Shown piece after piece: positions 47,761 through 57,061 of a stretch of DNA of 64,000 nucleotides. The stretch's first letter is position 1. Every line of letters begins with the position of its first letter. The stretch is taken from the NCBI GenBank assembly GCA_964540165.1, contig CAZILU010000001.1, positions 1 to 64,000 of the forward strand. Reading direction: 5' to 3'. The translations under genes and the position numbers were made by a program. The notes beneath the pieces were generated by a model. It searched no databases, had not been told where the DNA came from, and worked only from the letters and a program-made list of their open reading frames with translations. The stretch comes from Mariniphaga sp964540165. GTDB taxonomy: Bacteria; Bacteroidota; Bacteroidia; Bacteroidales; Prolixibacteraceae.

Positions 47761-48612
47761 TTATCTCAGAAGAGGCAATAAACCGGCTTTAATCCGCTCT
47801 TTACAAAAATCCATCTTCTCCCGGTTATTTGTCAAACGGGCAAAAGCTGCTGCCGCAGCCACCCAGCAGGTACCGTGATTATTCATCCGGTTCATCTCAT
47901 CAATTCCATAGCTATGGGTAGTCATCCATGCCAGAAATTGTGTAAACCACTCCTTGATCTGCACGGCCCTGTCAGCGCTGATTTCCCCATGATTGGTCAG
48001 TATTTCAACAGATCTGGCCACTTCAACAAAGTGGTAAGCATCGATCAGTCCGACCCCCCTGCCTGTTACCCGGCCCGGAATAGCCTGTGAATACAACATA
48101 TGAGGATTCATCCGGGTAGACGGATTCACGAACCATGCGTCCAGATGTTCTTCGACCTTTCGGGCATAGCTCGTGTTACCGGTAAGGAGCCATGCAGAGG
48201 TTAGTGTCGCAGTGATTTCACTCAGCCGGATGATGCAGAGCCGGTGATCGTAACAAAAATCGGGATTGGTCTCACCATCCCTTCGGATGTAGGGTCCCTC
48301 CGGATTCAACGGATCAGGCCACCAGTAGTCACCAGGCGACCAATAGTCATTAATCTCACCCGCACTAAAAGGACACCTGAATGCAGTTATTGTAACCGGA
48401 GGCTCTGCAAGAAGGGAATCAGCCCGTGTAATCGTAGCTTTCCGTATATTTTTGACGATCTTTCTTTCCATCGATGATAAGGAATCAGTCGTATTACAGG
48501 ATGGCAGAAACAATGCAATAAAACAGACTACAAGTGCAACTAAATACCTTCGATAAATAATGAGTTTAAATTCCTGCCCGGGGAGATGGTTTATTCGCAG
48601 TTCTCTCTTCAT
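47761..48612 (-). pseudogene. Alginate-lyase-family gene, truncated at the 3' end
   Basis: The 283-aa product has a hydrophobic export segment and possible lipobox (ALFLPSC), then the alginate-lyase (PF05426-type) alpha/alpha barrel: FRCPFSAGEINDYWSPGDYWWPDPLNPEGPYIRRDGETNPD, HRLCIIRLSEITATLTSAW, YSQAIPGRVTGRGVGLIDAYHF and RMNNHGTCWVAAAAAFARLT. Intact members continue about 110-130 residues past this point. Here translation ends at GLLPLLR right at the junction with the next remnant. The loss removes the end of the barrel, so activity is doubtful. A short stable protein is still possible because the frame itself has no internal stop. Confidence 0.7.
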
Positions 48613-48800
48613 AGGAATGATTTTTTATCTCATAGCCGGACCCGGAAATGCCGGGATTAGTTATTTGGATAATTTAAACAAATTTAAGTAATGTTTACCC
48701 AATATTTTTTAAAATATTAGCAATAATTTGTACGATATTAGCCAAATGATGACCGGGCATGAAACAACACCTGGCGTCATGTCATTCATAAAGGAAGGAA

Positions 48801-48870
48801 GTTGTCATTTCGACATTCGGGCAGCTGTCATTTCGACGAGTACCCGAGGAGAAATCTCTCTGTAATGTGG
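48801..48870. repeat. REP-like intergenic repeat
   Basis: The string TGTCATTTCGAC occurs twice (48803-48814 and 48835-48846), the second followed by GAGTACCCGAGGAGAAATCTC. Strings of this TGTCATTTCGACGA...GAGAAATCTC type are common as dispersed intergenic repeats in Bacteroidota genomes (recalled). The 48613-48901 gap holds this element and AT-rich sequence but no gene. Confidence 0.6.
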
Positions 48871-48901
48871 CAGCATCCCGCAACTAGCGGATTCTGAAAA
48901 G

Positions 48902-51058
48902 TTAATCCACGATATGCATCTCGTCAATCAGATGGCTTGCCCCGGCATAGTGATCGATCACCCACAATACAAACCGGATATCGACATTAATACAACGTTG
49001 CAATTCAGGTTCAAAGGCAATATCGCCACTCATTGCCTCCCAGTTCCCATCGAAGGCAATGCCGATAAGCTCGCCGTTGGCATTGATCACGGGGCTGCCT
49101 GAGTTTCCGCCCGTAATATCATTATCTGAAATAAAACAGGCATTCAGTTGGCCATTTTCGTTGGCATATCGTCCAAAATCACGATTCTGAATCAATGATT
49201 TCATCCGATCCGGAACATGAAACTCATCGTCACCCGGGATCTCCTTTTCGAGATATCCATCAACAGTCGTATAGTATTTATAGATCACTCCGTCGCGTGG
49301 TTCATAATCGCGGACCCGCCCGTAAGTAAGGCGCATGGTAGAGTTAGCATCGGGATAAAACGTTTTATCCTGCTGCATCTCCATCAGTCCGGCCAGAAAA
49401 AGCCGGTTGCCGGTCTCCAACAGGTTGCTGTTTGCCCCGGCGAGGTCGTTTAGCTTCCTGTACATATCAAATATCTCATTGGCAGCCCGAAAAGCCATAT
49501 CCTTCTCAATCGTTTTTAATTTTGGATTTTCAAGAAACCGCGCTAACTCCTCGGGACGGTCGAATACCGACTGCTTAAACATTTTGCGCATATACGTTTC
49601 AAAATCACCTTTATACTTTTTCTGAACATCGGCAAAAAATGCCGGATGGTATTTGGAATCTACCCGTTGCGCATATAGTGTCAGGAGGGCTGCGGCCAAC
49701 TTCTCGTCCGTTTCGGGATGATAATCTTTGAAATAACGGTCGTTACCAGCTGAAATTCTTGTTTTAGCCATCTCTAAAAAATCGGAATTGGTTGCCGATT
49801 CATCTTTTAACAAACGATAGAGGGGCAGTGCCCTGTAAGCAAACATGAAGATCTCCGGCCCACGCACCATCGATTCGGCCATATACTCCCTGGCAAGCTC
49901 AATCTCAACATTGGCATGTGCCTGTTCGATCATCTCCAGTGCCTTTCCATACTTCTCTTTTCTGGCCGGATCGGCTTCCACCCATTGCGAAAATTCAGCT
50001 TCCAGAGCCCGTTTCTGTTCCAGAACACCCAGTTTCTCCAAACCCCGGTTCTGACCAATACTATATTTATAATAGTTTGAGCTTCGGGCATATTTCGATG
50101 CATATTGAATGCGCGCTTTCTGACTGGTACTCATATATCGGTCAATGATTCGCAGTTTTTCATTGCGAACCTCTACCCGGATCGGATTGGTAACGTCCAT
50201 GATGTACTTCACACCATGCGATGTTTCGTACCGGTTGGTGCTTCCCGGATACCCCAATACCATGGAAAAATCGCCCTCCCCGACTCCCTTTATAGAGATG
50301 GGAAGAAACCGTTTCGATTGGTATGGAATATTCTCTTTCGAATAATCGGCAGGTTTTCCATCGGGGCCGGTATAGATCCGGAACATAGCAAAATCGCAGG
50401 AATGACGCGGCCACATCCAGTTATCGGTATCCCCGCCAAACTTACCTAATGCATCGGGTGGGGCACCTACCAGACGAATATCACGGAAGGTCTCCACCAC
50501 AAAAAGATGGTACTGGTTGTCATTAAAAAAGCTGCGAACGTACGTTTCGTAATGAGAATCTCCTTTCGCTTCATTCTGAATGGTTCGGATGGCGCTCTGG
50601 ATCTTTGCAGACCTCTCTTCATCCGTCAGCTTGTCAGTCACCCCTTCCAAAACGCTGCCGGTAACATCTTCCACACGGATCAGGAAAGAGACACTCTTCC
50701 CCGGATTGGGAAGCTCCTCCTCCCGGGTCATCGCCCAGAAACCCTCTTTCAAATAGTCGTTCTCCACGCTTGAATGGCTCTGAATTTCACCATACCCGCA
50801 ATGGTGATTGGTCAACAGCAATCCCTCGGCAGATATCAGCTCAGCGGTACAGGAACCGCGGTCGAGAGCTACAACAGCATCCTTAAGGCTGGCATTATTT
50901 ATATGATAGAGATCATCGGCACTGAGTCGAAAACCCATTCGCTGCATCTCTGAAATGTTCAATTTATGAATTAACGAAGGGAGCCACATCCCTTCATCGG
51001 CAACCCCTTTCCCAATAAAAATCACGGCAAAAGCAACCGCAAAAAACAATTTTCTCAT
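48902..51058 (-). CDS. dpp7: S46-family dipeptidyl-peptidase 7
   Basis: This periplasmic serine exopeptidase releases dipeptides from the N-terminus of peptides, feeding amino-acid metabolism. The signal peptide is MRKLFFAVAFAVIFIGKGVADEG. The triad is visible: H86 in LLTNHHCGYG, D222 in NWMWPRHSCDFAMFR and S653 in GGNSGSPVINANG. The specificity residue is Gly671 in FDGNWE, the DPP7 pattern (hydrophobic P1), not the Arg found in DPP11 that prefers acidic residues. The 718-aa length is standard. A TAnnTTTG promoter box lies about 30 bases upstream, so it is probably transcribed alone. This is core Bacteroidota metabolism, not part of the glycan locus. Confidence 0.94.
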   Translation of the reverse strand: MRKLFFAVAFAVIFIGKGVADEGMWLPSLIHKLNISEMQRMGFRLSADDLYHINNASLKDAVVALDRGSCTAELISAEGLLLTNHHCGYGEIQSHSSVENDYLKEGFWAMTREEELPNPGKSVSFLIRVEDVTGSVLEGVTDKLTDEERSAKIQSAIRTIQNEAKGDSHYETYVRSFFNDNQYHLFVVETFRDIRLVGAPPDALGKFGGDTDNWMWPRHSCDFAMFRIYTGPDGKPADYSKENIPYQSKRFLPISIKGVGEGDFSMVLGYPGSTNRYETSHGVKYIMDVTNPIRVEVRNEKLRIIDRYMSTSQKARIQYASKYARSSNYYKYSIGQNRGLEKLGVLEQKRALEAEFSQWVEADPARKEKYGKALEMIEQAHANVEIELAREYMAESMVRGPEIFMFAYRALPLYRLLKDESATNSDFLEMAKTRISAGNDRYFKDYHPETDEKLAAALLTLYAQRVDSKYHPAFFADVQKKYKGDFETYMRKMFKQSVFDRPEELARFLENPKLKTIEKDMAFRAANEIFDMYRKLNDLAGANSNLLETGNRLFLAGLMEMQQDKTFYPDANSTMRLTYGRVRDYEPRDGVIYKYYTTVDGYLEKEIPGDDEFHVPDRMKSLIQNRDFGRYANENGQLNACFISDNDITGGNSGSPVINANGELIGIAFDGNWEAMSGDIAFEPELQRCINVDIRFVLWVIDHYAGASHLIDEMHIVD

Positions 51059-51087
51059 CGTACTAAATCAAATTATGTATAAACCGG

Positions 51088-51095
51088 CAAAGATA
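51088..51095 (-). promoter_or_regulatory. -7 box of dpp7
   Basis: The minus strand reads TATCTTTG, an exact TAnnTTTG match, ending 29 bases before the dpp7 start codon. No clear -33 element is seen. Confidence 0.5.
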
Positions 51096-51190
51096 ATATT
51101 TCCCAAAACAATCGTTAACCCGGTAACGATGCAATTGACATAAAGTTGGTTAAAAAAGCCTAAAGAGAAGGTTGTTTACTCAATTCTTGC

Positions 51191-51198
51191 TAAATTTG
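51191..51198 (+). promoter_or_regulatory. -7 box of the M23 peptidase-dxr-rseP run
   Basis: TAAATTTG is an exact match to the -7 consensus. A TTG at 51172-51174 is a possible -33 element with a slightly short 16-base spacer. Confidence 0.5.
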
Positions 51199-51199
51199 T

Positions 51200-51222
51200 A
51201 GCTCTCAAATAAAAAGAGAGCT
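51200..51222 (+). promoter_or_regulatory. 5'-leader hairpin before the M23 peptidase start
   Basis: AGCTCTC (51200-51206) and GAGAGCT (51216-51222) pair as a 7-bp stem with a 9-base loop, ending three bases before the GTG start codon. Such a structure next to the start could limit ribosome loading; this is inference. Confidence 0.4.
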
Positions 51223-51225
51223 GAA

Positions 51226-52071
51226 GTGAAGAAATTACTGATTAAAAAGCTGAACGACCGCTATCGGCTTATTATATATAACGACACTACTTTTCAATCG
51301 GTTTGGAGCATCAAGCTAACCCGGCTGAAGGTATTTACCATCATGAGCATTCTGTCGGCGGTGATGATGATCGTGGTCATTCTGATCATTGCCACAACAG
51401 GTCTGCGTGAGTACATCCCCGGATATCCAAAGGCCGAATACCGCCAAATGCTGATTGCAACGGCTCTAAAGATTGATTCGCTCGAAAATGAACTCTATAA
51501 GCGCGATCGGTTTTTTAACGATATTCAGGCCATCATTTCGGGAGAGGTTCCACAGAACTTTCTCCATCCCGACACCATGGTTCCGCACGACTTCACCAAG
51601 ATTGAAAATTACAATCACGACTCGGTATTTCAGGATAAGTTATTGGCTGAACAGACCAGTCTGTCGATCGATCCTCCCTCCGCAAGAACCCTTAATCTGA
51701 GTCAGATCAATTTTTTCGTTCCGGTAAAAGGGATTATCACCAATCGGTTTAAATCGACCCCCGACCACCTGGGTGTTGATCTGGTCAGTGAACCCAATGC
51801 ACGAATCTCAGCCATCATGGACGGAACCGTGATCTTTGCCGGCTGGACCCTGGAGACAGGGTATGTCCTGTTTATTCAGCACGATATTAATTTGATCTCG
51901 GCATATAAACACAACTCGGTACTCCTGAAAAAGAAGGGAGATCGCATCAAAGCGGGAGAGGCAATTGCCATCATTGGCAACACCGGAGAGCTGACCACCG
52001 GTCCCCATCTGCACTTTGAATTGTGGCACCATGGAACCGCCCTTGACCCGGAGAAATACATTGACTTTTAG
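51226..52071 (+). CDS. M23-family peptidase, membrane-anchored (LytM-like)
   Basis: This is a probable peptidoglycan endopeptidase or a divisome/envelope regulator. A cytoplasmic N-terminal stretch of about 35 residues is followed by one transmembrane helix (about 36-58, VFTIMSILSAVMMIVVILIIATTG), a coiled-coil-like linker, then a C-terminal M23 domain. The zinc ligands are complete: H181 and D185 in HLGVD, and H263 in HLHFEL, so it should be active. The start codon is GTG; a -7 box and leader hairpin lie just upstream. It is four bases from dxr, so the two are co-transcribed, together with rseP. Length 281 aa fits Bacteroidota M23 proteins in this position. Confidence 0.9.
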   Translation: MKKLLIKKLNDRYRLIIYNDTTFQSVWSIKLTRLKVFTIMSILSAVMMIVVILIIATTGLREYIPGYPKAEYRQMLIATALKIDSLENELYKRDRFFNDIQAIISGEVPQNFLHPDTMVPHDFTKIENYNHDSVFQDKLLAEQTSLSIDPPSARTLNLSQINFFVPVKGIITNRFKSTPDHLGVDLVSEPNARISAIMDGTVIFAGWTLETGYVLFIQHDINLISAYKHNSVLLKKKGDRIKAGEAIAIIGNTGELTTGPHLHFELWHHGTALDPEKYIDF

Positions 52072-52074
52072 TTT

Positions 52075-53223
52075 ATGAAGAAACGAATTGCTATATTAGG
52101 CTCCACAGGCTCCATTGGAAAGCAGACGCTTGAAGTTATTGAGAACAATCCCGATCTCTTTGAAGTTGAAGTATTAACTGCCAACAACAACGTCGATCTG
52201 CTGATTTCCCAGGCTAAAAAATTTCAACCCAACGCAGTGGTTATCGGTAATCCGGATAAATACAAACTGGTATCTGAAGCGCTGCAGCATGATGCGGTGA
52301 AGGTATATGCCGGCATGGATGCTTTGAACCAGGTTGTACAAATGGAGAGCATTGACCTGGTTGTTGCAGCCATGGTCGGATACTCCGGACTGATTCCTGT
52401 CTGGCATGCGATAAACGCCGGAAAGCCAATCGCCCTGGCCAACAAAGAGACCCTGGTCATTGCCGGAGAGAACATTACCCGGCTGGCCCGCGAAAAAGAG
52501 ATCCCGATCCTTCCGGTTGACTCCGAGCACTCAGCCATCTTTCAATGCCTGGCCGGAGAGCTCTTCAATCCGGTTGAAAAGATTCTCCTCACCTGTTCGG
52601 GTGGTCCGTTCCGGGGAAAATCGATCGAAGCACTGAAGGCAGTTACCGTAGCCCACGCCCTTAACCACCCCAATTGGGATATGGGAGCAAAAATAACCAT
52701 CGACTCAGCTTCTCTCATGAACAAGGGATTCGAAGCCATCGAAGCGCACTGGCTCTTTGGTACCCCGGCTTCTAAAATTGAAGTTGTTGTACATCCGCAG
52801 TCGATTATCCACTCGATGGTTCAGTTTGAAGATGGCTCCGTAAAAGCACAATTAGGCCTCCCCGATATGCGACTGCCCATTCAATATGCCCTGGGTTACC
52901 CCTACCGGATCCCGAATCAATTTCCCCGTTTTAATATATTCGACTATCCTACACTCCATTTTGAGCAGCCCGATACGAAAATTTTTCGTAATCTTGCCCT
53001 CGCTTTTCAGGCCATGGAGGCGGGAGGAAACCTTCCCTGCATACTGAATGCCGCCAATGAGGTGGTCGTGCAGGCATTTTTAGAAGAAAAAATCCCCTTT
53101 CTAAAGATGTCCGATATTATTGAAAAGACCATGGAGAAGATGCCATTCATTGAAAAGCCGGAGATAAACGACCTGATCGAGACCAATGCTGAAACAAGAA
53201 GCATAGCTCAACTGTTAACATAA
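52075..53223 (+). CDS. dxr: 1-deoxy-D-xylulose 5-phosphate reductoisomerase
   Basis: This enzyme converts DXP to MEP with NADPH, the committed step of the non-mevalonate isoprenoid pathway, in the cytoplasm. The NADPH loop GSTGSIG is at residues 9-15. LANKETLVIAG, PVDSEHSAIFQCL (metal-binding Asp and Glu), SGGPFRGK, ITIDSASLMNKGFEAIEAHWLF and VVVHPQSIIHSMVQFEDGS follow, all diagnostic. The 382-aa length is normal. Start codon ATG lies four bases after the M23 gene stop. The M23-dxr-rseP order suggests an envelope and isoprenoid operon. Confidence 0.97.
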   Translation: MKKRIAILGSTGSIGKQTLEVIENNPDLFEVEVLTANNNVDLLISQAKKFQPNAVVIGNPDKYKLVSEALQHDAVKVYAGMDALNQVVQMESIDLVVAAMVGYSGLIPVWHAINAGKPIALANKETLVIAGENITRLAREKEIPILPVDSEHSAIFQCLAGELFNPVEKILLTCSGGPFRGKSIEALKAVTVAHALNHPNWDMGAKITIDSASLMNKGFEAIEAHWLFGTPASKIEVVVHPQSIIHSMVQFEDGSVKAQLGLPDMRLPIQYALGYPYRIPNQFPRFNIFDYPTLHFEQPDTKIFRNLALAFQAMEAGGNLPCILNAANEVVVQAFLEEKIPFLKMSDIIEKTMEKMPFIEKPEINDLIETNAETRSIAQLLT

Positions 53224-53251
53224 ATCAACGCGTAAAAAAAGTAAATAACTG

Positions 53252-54589
53252 ATGGAGACAATATTGGTAAAAGCCGGACAACTCATTCTCAGCCTGTCAA
53301 TTCTGGTTGTATTACACGAGTTTGGACACTTTCTGTTCGCACGAATCTTTAAAACACGGGTAGAGAAATTCTACCTCTTTTTCGATCCATGGTTCTCACT
53401 CTTCAAAATGAAAAAAGGTGAAACCGAATATGGCGTAGGCTGGCTTCCGTTGGGCGGCTATGTGAAAATATCGGGAATGATCGATGAATCGATGGACAAA
53501 GAGGCGATGAGCCAACCACCCCAGCCCTGGGAATTCCGCTCTAAACCATCGTGGCAACGGCTGCTGATCATGCTGGGCGGTGTGATGATGAACTTCATCT
53601 TCGCCCTGATCATCTATATCGGCGTACTTTACGCATGGGGCGAAACCTATCTCCCCACCAAAAACGTAACGTATGGAATTGAGGTCAGTGAGGCCGGAAA
53701 AGCGGTGGGCTTTGAAAATGGTGACAAAATTCTTTCGGTCGATGGAAAACAGATCGATAACTTCATGAAAATCGTGCCAACCATAGTACTCGACAACGCC
53801 CGATCTGTGCAAGTGGAGCGTGGAGGCAAGGTGGTGGAGGTAGAAATATCCGACGCCGACCTGGCGATTCTGCTTAAAAGCAAGGAGGTTTTAACCTGGC
53901 GAAAACCGTTCGATATCCAGGTAGGGAAAGTGGTTGAGGCGTCACCGGCAGCAGCGGCCGGACTTCAAAAAGGAGATGTTTTTGTCGATATAGACGGCAA
54001 CAGATTCGAATTTTACGATCAGTTTTCCGACTACCTGCAGGCGAAAAAGGGTAAGGTTGTCGCCCTGAATATTCTCCGTAACGGAGCCCCGTTAACCAGT
54101 GATGTTGAAGTAAGCGAAGAGGGTAAACTGGGATTCTTCCCGGTATTCAATCACCCCGAACTGTTTCAACTGGAAACCATCAACTATGGACTGATGGAAT
54201 CGATTCCGGCGGGTATCAAAAGAGGGGTACAAACAACCAAAGATTACCTGAAACAGTTTAAACTTTTCTTCAAACCCGAAACCAAAGCATACGAGTCATT
54301 AGGAGGTTTTGCCACCATCGGAAATATATTCCCATCAACCTGGAACTGGTTCTCCTTCTGGAATATGACCGCTTTTATCTCAATCATTCTGGCCATCATG
54401 AACCTGTTGCCTATTCCGGCATTAGACGGGGGACATGTGATGTTCCTCTTCTTCGAAATGATTACCGGAAAAAAGCCGGGGGAGAAATTCCTGGAGTATG
54501 CACAAATTACCGGAATGATCATTCTTTTGGCATTGGTACTCTTTGCCAATGCAAATGATATAATAAAAATCATAAATGGAACATTTTAA
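53252..54589 (+). CDS. rseP: RIP metalloprotease RseP (site-2 protease)
   Basis: This inner-membrane zinc protease cleaves within membrane segments, for example of anti-sigma factors or remnant signal peptides. The HExxH motif is H22-E-F-G-H26 in the first transmembrane helix. Two PDZ-like domains follow (about 140-205, YGIEVSEAGKAVGFENGDKILSVDGK; about 225-295, VEASPAAAAGLQKGDVFVDIDG). The third zinc ligand is in NLLPIPALDGGHVMF near residue 390, and a final hydrophobic helix ends the protein. Length 445 aa is typical. It starts 28 bases after dxr. Confidence 0.95.
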   Translation: METILVKAGQLILSLSILVVLHEFGHFLFARIFKTRVEKFYLFFDPWFSLFKMKKGETEYGVGWLPLGGYVKISGMIDESMDKEAMSQPPQPWEFRSKPSWQRLLIMLGGVMMNFIFALIIYIGVLYAWGETYLPTKNVTYGIEVSEAGKAVGFENGDKILSVDGKQIDNFMKIVPTIVLDNARSVQVERGGKVVEVEISDADLAILLKSKEVLTWRKPFDIQVGKVVEASPAAAAGLQKGDVFVDIDGNRFEFYDQFSDYLQAKKGKVVALNILRNGAPLTSDVEVSEEGKLGFFPVFNHPELFQLETINYGLMESIPAGIKRGVQTTKDYLKQFKLFFKPETKAYESLGGFATIGNIFPSTWNWFSFWNMTAFISIILAIMNLLPIPALDGGHVMFLFFEMITGKKPGEKFLEYAQITGMIILLALVLFANANDIIKIINGTF

Positions 54590-54601
54590 AATAAAAAGTT
54601 C

Positions 54602-54609
54602 TATTTTTG
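54602..54609 (+). promoter_or_regulatory. -7 box of tatA
   Basis: TATTTTTG matches TAnnTTTG exactly and lies 26 bases before the tatA ATG, so tatA may be transcribed independently of rseP. Confidence 0.42.
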
Positions 54610-54635
54610 CACCAAACCATTTATAACATAGAGTC

Positions 54636-54836
54636 ATGAATTTATTTGTAATTGCAGGTATTATCGGGCCACAGGAAATAATTATCATTCTAATTATCGT
54701 TCTTCTCCTTTTCGGCGGACGTAAAATTCCCGAATTAATGAAAGGTCTTGGAAAAGGAATGAAAGAGTTTAAAAAGGCGACCAAAGAGGGTGATGACGAA
54801 GACGAAAACTCCGTCCAGGGAAAAATTGAAAAATAG
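54636..54836 (+). CDS. tatA: Sec-independent translocase subunit TatA/E
   Basis: This 66-aa protein is the pore-forming or recruiting subunit of the twin-arginine export system. It has one N-terminal transmembrane helix (EIIIILIIVLLLFGG), the hinge GGRKIPELMKGLGKGMKEFKKA with the conserved Phe-Gly and amphipathic helix, and a short acidic tail. tatC is not in this window. The system is relevant because two proteins of the glycan locus (22010-24379 and 24372-26444) carry twin-arginine signals. A terminator follows 18 bases later. Confidence 0.93.
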   Translation: MNLFVIAGIIGPQEIIIILIIVLLLFGGRKIPELMKGLGKGMKEFKKATKEGDDEDENSVQGKIEK

Positions 54837-54853
54837 CTTATAAAAGGACATTA

Positions 54854-54895
54854 AAAAAATCCCGTTGCCGCTACGTTGCTGTAACGGGATTTTTG
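54854..54895 (+). terminator. Rho-independent terminator after tatA
   Basis: An A-run and AAATCCCGTT pair with AACGGGATTT, followed by a T-run, giving a GC-core stem of about 11 bp with a 16-base loop. It closes the M23-dxr-rseP-tatA block. Confidence 0.82.
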
Positions 54896-54965
54896 CATTA
54901 CGTTTTTTTCTTCCTGCAAAAATGGTAAGATTTTTGTAGGACATAATGTTTTAATATTCACAGCA

Positions 54966-56015
54966 ATGAAGAAGATAAAACAGGTCATCCTTTACCCGGC
55001 CATAGTGATTTTTATACTGCTATTTACACGTTCTTGTGAACAGAGTGACTCCGCCGGAATATCAAAAAGCATTACCGGAAAACCCGGAGAGCTGGTTATT
55101 GTTGTTAGCAACCAGACCTGGGACAGTGATCAGGGAAAGCTGATCCGTGAAACCCTTGCTCAGCCCCACATCGCTCTTCCTCAGGATGAACCGTTGTTCG
55201 ACCTGATCAATGTTCCGCCCGAAGCATTCAAAAGTGTTTTTAAAACCACCCGAAACATTCTGCAGGTGCGCATTTCAAGCCAGACAGACTCTTCGGCGGT
55301 AATCTTCAAAAACAACGTATGGGCCAGTCCACAAGCCACCGTTACGATCGAAGCAAAAGATGAAGCCGACTTTGCCTCTCTTTTTAATGCCAATAAAGTA
55401 CGGATCTTATCTTACTATTTGAATGCCGAGAAAAACCGGCTCACCATGAATTATGAGAAATACTTCGAACGGGAGGTATTCAACGTTTTAAACAAGGATT
55501 TCGGAATCACGATGAAGGTTGGTCCCGGGTATCAGATTGCCGATCAAAAAAAGGACTTCATCTGGTTGCGTTACGAAACGCCCGAGATATCTCAGGGAAT
55601 TATCGTCTATACATTCCCCTATGTTTCCGACAGTGCCTTTCATGAAAAGTACCAGTTAAACATTCGCGACAGTCTGTTAAAAGCCCGGGTACCCGGTCCG
55701 ACAGAAGGCAGCTTTATGACCACCGAACGCAGAATCAGTCAAATGACCAGCTTTCTCGAACATCACGGCAACTATGCTTCCGAGATGCGCGGATTATGGC
55801 GGGTAGTGAACGATTATATGGGAGGCCCATACATCTCGTTGGCTGAACTCGATGCCGCCAACCAGCGGGTAGTTGTTGCCTTTGGGTATGTATATGCCCC
55901 GAACAAAGACAAAAGAAACCTCCTCCGGCAGGTTGAAGCCATGATCTATAGCCTGAAGCTTAACAGACAGCCTGAAAACGATAAGCTGAACAGCCAGGTA
56001 AAAATGGGGAATTAA
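54966..56015 (+). CDS. DUF4837 family lipoprotein
   Basis: This 349-aa protein of unknown function is typical of Bacteroidota. A signal with probable lipobox (LLFTRSC) starts the chain. The recognisable family segments are TGKPGELVIVVSNQTWDSDQGKLIRETLAQP, LPQDEPLFDLINVPPEAF, NVWASPQATVTIEA, KDFIWLRYETPEISQGIIVYTFPY and FMTTERRISQM, then ETRGLW-like MRGLWRVVNDYMGGPYISLA. It ends overlapping the convergent metF gene by four bases (56012-56015). No partner suggests a role. Confidence 0.88.
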   Translation: MKKIKQVILYPAIVIFILLFTRSCEQSDSAGISKSITGKPGELVIVVSNQTWDSDQGKLIRETLAQPHIALPQDEPLFDLINVPPEAFKSVFKTTRNILQVRISSQTDSSAVIFKNNVWASPQATVTIEAKDEADFASLFNANKVRILSYYLNAEKNRLTMNYEKYFEREVFNVLNKDFGITMKVGPGYQIADQKKDFIWLRYETPEISQGIIVYTFPYVSDSAFHEKYQLNIRDSLLKARVPGPTEGSFMTTERRISQMTSFLEHHGNYASEMRGLWRVVNDYMGGPYISLAELDAANQRVVVAFGYVYAPNKDKRNLLRQVEAMIYSLKLNRQPENDKLNSQVKMGN

Positions 56016-56965
56016 AAGACTGCCTTCACAATATCTTTGACATTATCAGAAATACCATAGGTATAGATATGCATGGAAGGAACACCATGAGCAATCAGAT
56101 CTTTGGCCTGATATACAGACCACTCGGTTCCAACCTGCCGCGCATCGTTGTTATTCTTGCATTGGGCAAGTGCCTTTGAGAGCTCTACAGGCAGGTCAAT
56201 GCTGAAAATTTTGGGAAGTACCGTCAACTGGTTCTTCATATTGATCGGCTTGATGCCCGGAATAATGGGAACCGTAATTCCGGCTTCCCTGCACCGTTTT
56301 ACAAAGTCATAATAAACCTGGTTATCGAAAAACATTTGAGTTACAATATAGTCGGCTCCCAGATCCACCTTTTTTTTCAGAAATTCAATATCCTGCTCCC
56401 GGTTCGGAGCTTCAAAATGTTTTTCCGGGTAGCCGGCCACACCAATGCAAAAATCTAACGGGGTGTTGTTTTTAAGGTCCTCTTCCAGGTATTTGCCTTT
56501 TTTTAGATTAACAATCTGCTCCACCAGCTCACTGGCGTGGGAGTGTCCCTCCTTTTCGGGCATAAAAACATGCTGATTCTTAATGCCGTCACCCCGCAAG
56601 GCCAGCACATTTTCGATGCCCAGAAAGTGAAGATCGATCAGTACATGTTCGGTTTCACTCCGGGTAAAGCCCCCGCACAGGATGTGAGGTACCACAGGAA
56701 TTCCAAACTTGTATTGAATAGAAGCAGCAATGGCCACCGTACCGGGCCGTTTCCGAACCGTTCGTTTGACAATCGAGCCATCGGCTAACTCATGAAACTC
56801 TACCTCATCGCGGTGAGTCGTAATATTGATATATTGGGGGCTGAATTCGATCAGATTTTCGATGGTTCTGTAAATATGCGATGCATCGTTCCCCTTCAAT
56901 GGGGGCAACAGCTCAAACGAAAAGACGGTCTTTTCAGAACCGTTAATAATATCAATAATCTTCAT
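56012..56965 (-). CDS. metF: 5,10-methylenetetrahydrofolate reductase
   Basis: This FAD enzyme reduces methylene-THF to methyl-THF for methionine synthesis. The TIM-barrel motifs are VFSFELLPPLKG (catalytic Glu), YINITTHRDEVEF, PHILCGGFTRSETEHVLIDLHFLGIENVLALRGD, FCIGVAGYPEKH, DLGADYIVTQMFFDNQVYYDFV and IPIIPGIKPI. Length is 317 aa from the chosen Met at 56965 (MKIIDIINGSEKTVFSFE). The longer frame from 57022 adds 19 residues not found in the usual family start. It is monocistronic and converges on the DUF4837 gene with a 4-base overlap of the stops. Confidence 0.95.
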   Translation of the reverse strand: MKIIDIINGSEKTVFSFELLPPLKGNDASHIYRTIENLIEFSPQYINITTHRDEVEFHELADGSIVKRTVRKRPGTVAIAASIQYKFGIPVVPHILCGGFTRSETEHVLIDLHFLGIENVLALRGDGIKNQHVFMPEKEGHSHASELVEQIVNLKKGKYLEEDLKNNTPLDFCIGVAGYPEKHFEAPNREQDIEFLKKKVDLGADYIVTQMFFDNQVYYDFVKRCREAGITVPIIPGIKPINMKNQLTVLPKIFSIDLPVELSKALAQCKNNNDARQVGTEWSVYQAKDLIAHGVPSMHIYTYGISDNVKDIVKAVF

Positions 56966-57061
56966 CTCATTAAATTTGCAATTCGTGTTTATCTTCTCAA
57001 CAAATATTTTTACCGGTTTCATTTCGTTTTCCCGGCCCGATGGAAGGAGAGTTCCTGTCTG

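Noticed and set aside
54938..54966. Promoter before the DUF4837 gene (GATTTTTG)
   Set aside because: The first base of the TA pair in the -7 box is wrong and no -33 element is present, so it was not listed.
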